DNA from: Saccharopolyspora erythraea
GTDB taxonomy: Bacteria; Actinomycetota; Actinomycetes; Mycobacteriales; Pseudonocardiaceae
Length of the DNA stretch: 64,000 bases
Direction: 5' to 3'
Assembly: GCF_018141105.1 (NCBI RefSeq)
Contig: NZ_CP054839.1
Span: 4,278,001 to 4,342,000, forward strand
Shown here: one piece after another, positions 59,256 through 64,000 of the stretch
Layout of the letters: the number at the start of each line of letters is the position of its first letter
Position numbering within the stretch: the first letter of the stretch is position 1
Translations under genes and position numbers: made by a program
The notes under the pieces: generated by a model
Told to the model about the DNA's origin: nothing
What the model saw: the letters and a program-made list of their open reading frames with translations, nothing else
The model's database searches: none

Positions 59256-59514
59256 CACCCGGGCACGAGGAGGAGTCTCCGCGATGGTGCGGCCCCAGGC
59301 CGAAGCGGGCCGCCGACGACATGACGGTCCACAACGTGCCCTCCTATTCTCCAGTGGGGACCACTGCCGGTTCCCGCGTTCCTCGATTCGCCGTTTCGCG
59401 AACAGACTTTCCAGCAGGAGTATCGGTCCCTGCTCGCACAGGGCAGGTTTGCGGTGTGGATTCTTCCGCTCTCCGCGGTGACCGAAGTCGACAGAAGGAA
59501 AACCTGAGGACGAG

Positions 59515-60402
59515 ATGAACACCATCGCACTCGAACTGGTTCCGCCCGACCTCGACGGCGGTGAGCAGAAGGCCGTGGCGGAAGGGCGAAAGATCGCCGA
59601 GCTCAGCCGCAAGAGCGGGCTGGCGGGCCGGATCCGGCACGTGATGATCCCCGGAATCATCCAGGAGGACGGGGACCGGCCGGTCGATTTCCGGCAGAAG
59701 ATGGACACCATCGACTTCTGGCAGGCCATCAAGCCCGAACTCGACGACATGCGCGCCCTGTGCACGCAGGTCACCGCCTTCCACGACGAGCAGAAGCTGG
59801 GCGAGCGCCTGCAGGACCTGCGCAAGGCGGACATGGACGGCATCGCGTTCGTCGGCGTGCCCCGCAACATGAGCGACGGCGAGGGGCCCGGCGTGGCCCC
59901 GACGGACGCGCTCACCAAGTACCAGGACGTGGTTCCCCACCGCGGGTCCATCCTGATTCCGACCCGTGAAGGCGAGCAGGGCCGGTTCGGTTTCAAATGC
60001 GAGCGCGGCGCCACCTACGGAATGACGCAGCTGCTCCATTCCGACGCCATCGTCGAATTTCTGCGCGAATTCGCGGAAACCACGCCGCACCGCCCCGAGA
60101 TCCTGCTGTCGTTCGGGTTCATTCCCGGCGTGGAGAGCAAGAAGAAGCTCATCCAGTGGCTCATCCAGGACCCGGGCAACGAACACGTCGCGAAGGAACA
60201 GGAGTTCGTGGCCCGCACCGCCGAGCTCGGTTTCGAGCAGCGCAAGCAGGCGGTCGTCGACCTCTACAAGCGGGTCGTCGACGGCGTGCACGACCTCGGC
60301 TTCCCGCTGAGCGTCCACCTCGAAGCGCCCTACGGCTACAACGAGCCGGCGTTCGAGACCTTCGCCGCGATGCTGGAGCACTGGGCGCCGAGCCCGGCCT
60401 GA
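59515..60402 (+). CDS. Divergent methylenetetrahydrofolate-reductase-like protein
   Basis: A 295-aa TIM-barrel-like protein beginning MNTIALELVPPD, with HVMIPGIIQEDGDRP (about 42-56), VGVPRNMSDGEG (about 113-124), CERGATYGMTQLL (about 162-174) and LSFGFIPGVESK (about 199-210). It resembles the divergent mycobacterial MTHFR-like group (as I recall, Rv2172c) described as lacking the usual flavin-binding residues. Expected role: reduce methylene-tetrahydrofolate to the methyl donor for MetH. Own leader, GAGGACGAG before the ATG; a canonical metF follows 110 bases downstream. Confidence 0.7.
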   Translation: MNTIALELVPPDLDGGEQKAVAEGRKIAELSRKSGLAGRIRHVMIPGIIQEDGDRPVDFRQKMDTIDFWQAIKPELDDMRALCTQVTAFHDEQKLGERLQDLRKADMDGIAFVGVPRNMSDGEGPGVAPTDALTKYQDVVPHRGSILIPTREGEQGRFGFKCERGATYGMTQLLHSDAIVEFLREFAETTPHRPEILLSFGFIPGVESKKKLIQWLIQDPGNEHVAKEQEFVARTAELGFEQRKQAVVDLYKRVVDGVHDLGFPLSVHLEAPYGYNEPAFETFAAMLEHWAPSPA

Positions 60403-60512
60403 GCCCGGTGGTGCGGCTGAGCCGGGAGCGAGGCCGCCCACATCGCCGGGCCACCCCAAGTGCGGGACCACTATGCTGCGGAGCCCGCGTGTGGAAGGGG
60501 AGAGGCCAAGTC

Positions 60513-61406
60513 ATGACTCGGGTCGTCGACCGGCTGCGGCCGGGCAGGACGGTGTTCTCGGTGGAGTTCTTCCCGCCGAAGAGCGACGACGAAGAGCGGC
60601 TGCTGTGGAAGGCGATCCGGGAGTTCGAGGCGCTGGACCCCGCCTACGTCTCGGTCACCTACGGGGCGGGCGGGTCCAGCCGGGACCGCACGGTGCGCAC
60701 TACCGGCCGGATCGCGAGCGAGACCACGCTGGTGCCGGTGGCGCACCTGACCGGGGTGAACCACTCGATCGCCGAGCTGCGGCACGTCATCGGCTCCTAC
60801 GCCGCCGAGGGCATCCGCAACGTGCTGGCGATCCGGGGCGACCCGCCGGGTGACCCGATGGGCGAGTGGGCACCGCACCCGGAGGGCATCACCTACGCCG
60901 ACGAACTGGTCCGGCTGGTGCGCGGGTGTGGTGACTTCTGCGTGGGCGTCGCGGCGTTCCCGCACATGCACCCGCGCTCGGCGGACCTGGACTCCGACAC
61001 CCGGCACATGGTCGCCAAGCTGCGTGCGGGGGCGGACTTCTCGGTGGCGCAGATGTTCCTGGAGCCGGAGTACTTCCTGCGGCTGCGCGACCGGCTGGTC
61101 CAGCGGGGCTGCGACCAGCCGCTGCTGCCGGGGATCATGCCGATCACCACGCCGAAGGTGCTGGGCATGACGACGCAGCTGAGCAACATGACGATCCCGT
61201 CCGCGGTGTCGTCGGTGCTCGACCCGCTGGCAGGCGACCCCTCGGGCTTCCGCGCCGCCGGGATCGAGATCACGACCAAGCTGTGCGAGAAGCTCATCGC
61301 CGAGGGCGTCCCGGCGCTGCACTTCTACAGCCTGAACCGCGCCCAGGCGACCCGGGAGGTCCTGGGCAACCTCGGCCTCGACGGCGGGGTGCTCAAGGCG
61401 GCCTGA
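60513..61406 (+). CDS. metF: 5,10-methylenetetrahydrofolate reductase
   Basis: A 297-aa canonical FAD-dependent MTHFR. VEFFPPKSDDEE (about 18-29, with the catalytic Glu), VTYGAGGSSRDRT (folate region, about 50-62), LAIRGDPPGD (about 110-119), AQMFLEPEYF (about 187-196) and LHFYSLNRA (about 271-279). It provides methyl-tetrahydrofolate for MetH. GGAAGGGGAGAGG precedes the ATG. A textbook terminator follows. Confidence 0.93.
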   Translation: MTRVVDRLRPGRTVFSVEFFPPKSDDEERLLWKAIREFEALDPAYVSVTYGAGGSSRDRTVRTTGRIASETTLVPVAHLTGVNHSIAELRHVIGSYAAEGIRNVLAIRGDPPGDPMGEWAPHPEGITYADELVRLVRGCGDFCVGVAAFPHMHPRSADLDSDTRHMVAKLRAGADFSVAQMFLEPEYFLRLRDRLVQRGCDQPLLPGIMPITTPKVLGMTTQLSNMTIPSAVSSVLDPLAGDPSGFRAAGIEITTKLCEKLIAEGVPALHFYSLNRAQATREVLGNLGLDGGVLKAA

Positions 61407-61422
61407 CGCCGGCGGGTTGGAC

Positions 61423-61462
61423 ACCGCCGCGCCCGATTCTCCGGATCGGGCGCGGCGGTTTT
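61423..61462 (+). terminator. Rho-independent terminator after metF
   Basis: A 15-bp exact stem (61423-61437 with 61445-61459) and seven-base loop are followed by TTTT, the clearest terminator in the window. Confidence 0.9.
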
Positions 61463-61475
61463 CGCGTCCGGGCGG

Positions 61476-62138
61476 CTACAGCGCGGTCAGCAGCATGACG
61501 CCCATGCCGAAGCTCATCGCCGCGTGGCAGGTCGACTCGGCCGCCACGATCCGAGGTGCCGCCCCGCCGGTTGGTCGCAGCGCGCCGCGTCCGATGTCCA
61601 GGGCGCGTGCCGTCCAGGGCAGCGCGGTGACCACGAACGCGGCGCCGAGCAGCACCGAGACGGCGACGACGGGTCCGGGCGGACCCGCCGGGACCGGCCC
61701 AGCGGCGGCTATCCCCGCCGCTGACGCGCCTAGCGAGTGGTGGTGCCCGCCGTGACCGGAGTCGGGGGAGTGGCCCGTCATCAGCAGCGGCATGGTCGCC
61801 ACCATCCACACCATCGCCGCCATCATCAGCGCGTGGTGCACGTGCGCGAGCACGGGGGAGCCGTGGCCGTGGTGATCGCCGGTGCGGCGCCGGTTGCCGG
61901 CCAGGAAGGCGAACCACAGCGCGGCCAGTCCGAACAGCACGATCTGGGGCGCCGCCGGGATCGCCATGCCCCACGGCCACGCCATGGCCACCATCAGCGC
62001 GCTCATCAGCAGGTGAGCCGCCGAGCTGATCCGGTCGGCCACTCCGCACGCCGGGGCGAGCAGTCGGCGCAGCGACCACAGCGCGGTGCCGGTGAACAGA
62101 ATGGTGAGGATCCAGCGCAGCAGCAGTGCTTCGACCAT
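61476..62138 (-). CDS. DUF5134 multi-pass membrane protein
   Basis: A 220-aa protein with about six transmembrane helices and histidine-rich loops (GDHHGHGS, HSPDSGHGGHHHS). It belongs to the actinobacterial DUF5134 group, of unknown function; the histidines suggest metal contact (inference). GGGAG six bases before the ATG. Follows the PepSY gene with a one-base gap. Confidence 0.78.
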   Translation of the reverse strand: MVEALLLRWILTILFTGTALWSLRRLLAPACGVADRISSAAHLLMSALMVAMAWPWGMAIPAAPQIVLFGLAALWFAFLAGNRRRTGDHHGHGSPVLAHVHHALMMAAMVWMVATMPLLMTGHSPDSGHGGHHHSLGASAAGIAAAGPVPAGPPGPVVAVSVLLGAAFVVTALPWTARALDIGRGALRPTGGAAPRIVAAESTCHAAMSFGMGVMLLTAL

Positions 62139-62139
62139 G

Positions 62140-63534
62140 TCAGGCTCCCGCGTTCGAGTCGGAGGTGCGGCGGCGGGCGACGGCTCCGAGAACTGCGTCC
62201 AGGACCAGGAACGCCAGCAGGGAGACGCCGAGCAGGGGCACGAAGTAGGCGACGAAGGCCGCGACGAGGATGATCGGCGCCATCACCCGGCCTGGCACCA
62301 GCCGCCACGCGCCGCGCGCCGGCAGCCTGCCGAACCCGGCGGCCGGCCTGCGCAACCACCACATGCGGTAGCCCCAGAAGATCACGCACAGCAGGCCGAG
62401 CCCGAGCGCGAGCAGCGCGATCTGGTTGACCAGGCCGAACAGCAGGCCCATGTGCGCGTCGATGCCCCACCTCGACAACTTGGCCATCAACGGGTAGTCG
62501 GCGAACCGCAACGTCGCGGTGACCGCACCGCTGGCCGGGTCGACCGCGGCCGAGTCCTGCCGGGTGGGCCACTGGCGCCCGACCTGCTGGACGGTGTACG
62601 CCCCGCCGTCGTCGGGCGGCGTGATCTCGACCGCGCCGGTGACCCCGTGCTCGGCGGCGGCCTCCCGGATGCGGTCGAACCCGACGTCGCCGCCAGACGG
62701 AGCGGACGGCAGCGCCGTGGAGACGGTGGGGGTCTCCCAGGAAAGCGACTCCCGCAACGCGCTGATGTTCTCCCCGGCGTAGACCGACCACGTCAGACCG
62801 GTCGCCGAGAGGAACAGCAGGCCCGGCGCAAGCCACAGACCGACCGCTCCGTGCCAGGACAGGACCCTTCGCCGGCCCGCAGGACGCAGCTCGGGGGCGA
62901 TCGTCGTCCGGACCCGGCGGCGTGGACGCCGGCGCGCGACCCACATCACCAGCCCGCCGGCCACGACCACCCAGAGCCAGCTCGCGGCCAGCTCGCTGTA
63001 GAGCCGTCCCGCGTCGCCCAGGTGCAGCCCGCGGTGCAGGTTGTCGATCCAGGCACGCAGGGGAAGGGCCTGGCTGCTGCCGTAGGTGTCGAGCACCCCG
63101 CGCACCTCCAGCGTGTGCGGGTCGACGAACACCGTGCGCCGGTAGCTCTCCGGCAGGTCCGGCGCGTCGAAGATCACCTGCGTGGTGTCGGTCGGGGTCG
63201 GCGCCGGGCGCACCGACTTCAGCGAGTCGCCGGGGCGGACGGCGCGGGCCGTCTCGACCTGGGCCGCGAGCGGATGGCTCGTAGCCGCGGGCGGGACGTG
63301 CAGCTCGTGGTCGTAGACGCTCTGTTCCAGCTGCGGGGTGAAGACGTAGAGCAACCCCGTCAGCGCCGCGACGACCAGGAACGGCGCGACCAGGGCCCCG
63401 GCGTAGAAGTGCAGGCGCAGCACCAGCGGCCGCAGGGCCTGCCACCAGGTCTGCCGGGGTGCGTCGGGAGCGCGGGGCTCCCGGACGTCGGGTTTCGCGG
63501 GCGTCTCGTCGACCAACTGTTCATCGGGCGCCAT
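62140..63534 (-). CDS. PepSY-associated transmembrane protein
   Basis: A 464-aa membrane protein with four main transmembrane helices. LRLHFYAGALVAPFLVVAALTG (shortened here as LRLHFYAG...LTG, about 36-57) starts the family signature; WIDNLHRGLHLGD and WGIDAHMGLLFGLVNQ carry the conserved histidines of the periplasmic PepSY modules. This family includes iron-uptake-associated reductases. The ATG at 63534 has AGGAG five bases upstream; the frame stays open to 63690, but that extension lacks a start signal. Next to a copper-binding-type gene. Confidence 0.82.
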   Translation of the reverse strand: MAPDEQLVDETPAKPDVREPRAPDAPRQTWWQALRPLVLRLHFYAGALVAPFLVVAALTGLLYVFTPQLEQSVYDHELHVPPAATSHPLAAQVETARAVRPGDSLKSVRPAPTPTDTTQVIFDAPDLPESYRRTVFVDPHTLEVRGVLDTYGSSQALPLRAWIDNLHRGLHLGDAGRLYSELAASWLWVVVAGGLVMWVARRRPRRRVRTTIAPELRPAGRRRVLSWHGAVGLWLAPGLLFLSATGLTWSVYAGENISALRESLSWETPTVSTALPSAPSGGDVGFDRIREAAAEHGVTGAVEITPPDDGGAYTVQQVGRQWPTRQDSAAVDPASGAVTATLRFADYPLMAKLSRWGIDAHMGLLFGLVNQIALLALGLGLLCVIFWGYRMWWLRRPAAGFGRLPARGAWRLVPGRVMAPIILVAAFVAYFVPLLGVSLLAFLVLDAVLGAVARRRTSDSNAGA

Positions 63535-63765
63535 GGCACTCCTAAACTGCTCCGCCGCTCCGCTCTGCCGGAGTCGACCTTCGAACAACAGGTCGTGGGC
63601 CCGGCGTGTCTGGTTCCCGGCGATTTGTGCGAGTGCCGTCAGAAGGGCGTGGCCGTCGGTGCGCCGGACGGAGCCGGTCGCGACGAGCACGAGTGATGAG
63701 CGGAGGAGCCAGGCCCGACGTGGACCTGCGAGCGGGTCAGCGCGGTCACGCGCCGCTCCGGTCGG

Positions 63766-64000
63766 TCACCGGTGGAGCGCGTCGAGAGTCGCGCGGCAGG
63801 TGTCGGCGCAGTGCCGGGTGGCGTCCGAGCAGATCCGGCAGTGCGTGTGGTGCTCGGCGTGCCGGCCGCACAGTTCGTTGCTGCGCTCGCACGCCAGCAG
63901 GCACACTTCCAGCTGCGCGCTGAGCATGCTGCTGTCGGGTCCGTTGCCTCTGGTGAGGACGTTGCGCGTGGTGGTGACGACGTCCACGCAGTCCATGTCC
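63766..64000 (-). CDS. Four-helix-bundle copper-binding protein (partial, cut by window edge)
   Basis: The frame runs off the window, and 76 codons are seen from an internal Met. Cysteines and histidines are spaced CLLACERSNELCGRHAEHH, CRICSDATRHCADTC, the pattern of the C-terminal half of Csp/DUF326 four-helix-bundle copper-storage proteins (about 110-130 aa). It would bind Cu(I) with cysteines inside the bundle. The true start lies beyond base 64000. Co-oriented with the PepSY and DUF5134 genes. Confidence 0.8.
   Translation of the reverse strand, partial: DMDCVDVVTTTRNVLTRGNGPDSSMLSAQLEVCLLACERSNELCGRHAEHHTHCRICSDATRHCADTCRATLDALHR

Noticed and set aside
63535-63690. A 52-codon N-terminal extension of the PepSY protein
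   Set aside because: The ATG at 63534 has a good AGGAG and the usual family N-terminus; the extension could be part of another broken gene but cannot be shown.

Overview
The window is high-GC actinobacterial DNA: GTG and TTG starts, many ATGA/GTGA gene overlaps and GC-rich terminators. A fused glycine-sarcosine/sarcosine-dimethylglycine methyltransferase leads a SAM-recycling operon, and there are KorAB, a LAL-type LuxR regulator, a DUF5134 protein and a secreted Tat-type enzyme. Together these suggest a Pseudonocardiales organism, probably Saccharopolyspora or a close relative. That is inference, not a database match.

Layout. (1) 1-8031: cytidine deaminase, then an IclR regulator divergent from an aromatic-acid operon. 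The operon holds a flavoprotein hydroxylase, a 52-aa coupling-like protein, an MHS transporter, homogentisate dioxygenase, an unknown 280-aa protein and fumarylacetoacetase; it probably turns a hydroxyphenylacetate into homogentisate and cleaves it. (2) 8083-9431: small GNAT and pirin. (3) 9432-14972: an L-fucose-type non-phosphorylative operon (FAH-fold hydrolase, fuconate dehydratase, SDR, mutarotase, aldo/keto reductase) behind a promoter with two related operators and a wrecked MFS gene, with a GntR/FCD regulator at the far end. (4) 15040-24824: deiodinase-like nitroreductase, YciI-like protein, LAL regulator, secreted lipase, P450, KorAB. (5) 24830-26600: an accessory scar with a degenerate erythromycin-esterase-like gene fused to a transposase tail.

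(6) 26610-40542: an envelope or exopolysaccharide cluster (NodB deacetylase, UDP-sugar dehydrogenase, ATP-grasp, flavoprotein, initiating sugar transferase, GT4, epimerase, GH18, PgaC-like GT2, response regulator, GT4), followed by a soluble histidine kinase and a second response regulator. (7) 40535-48883: TPP enzyme, lipoprotein esterase, epoxide-hydrolase-like enzyme, secreted mutarotase and GH2 glycosidase, and an acyl-CoA synthetase.

(8) 48884-61406: the betaine and activated-methyl region. A long leader with two promoter-like sites precedes the methyltransferase fusion, metK, adenosine kinase, metH and ahcY; a strong terminator follows, then two different methylenetetrahydrofolate-reductase-type genes in tandem. 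Three glycine methylations make three S-adenosylhomocysteines, and the operon supplies every enzyme needed to clear SAH and adenosine and rebuild SAM. (9) 61476-64000: a DUF5134 membrane protein, a PepSY transmembrane protein and a cysteine-rich copper-storage-type protein cut by the window edge, pointing to metal handling.
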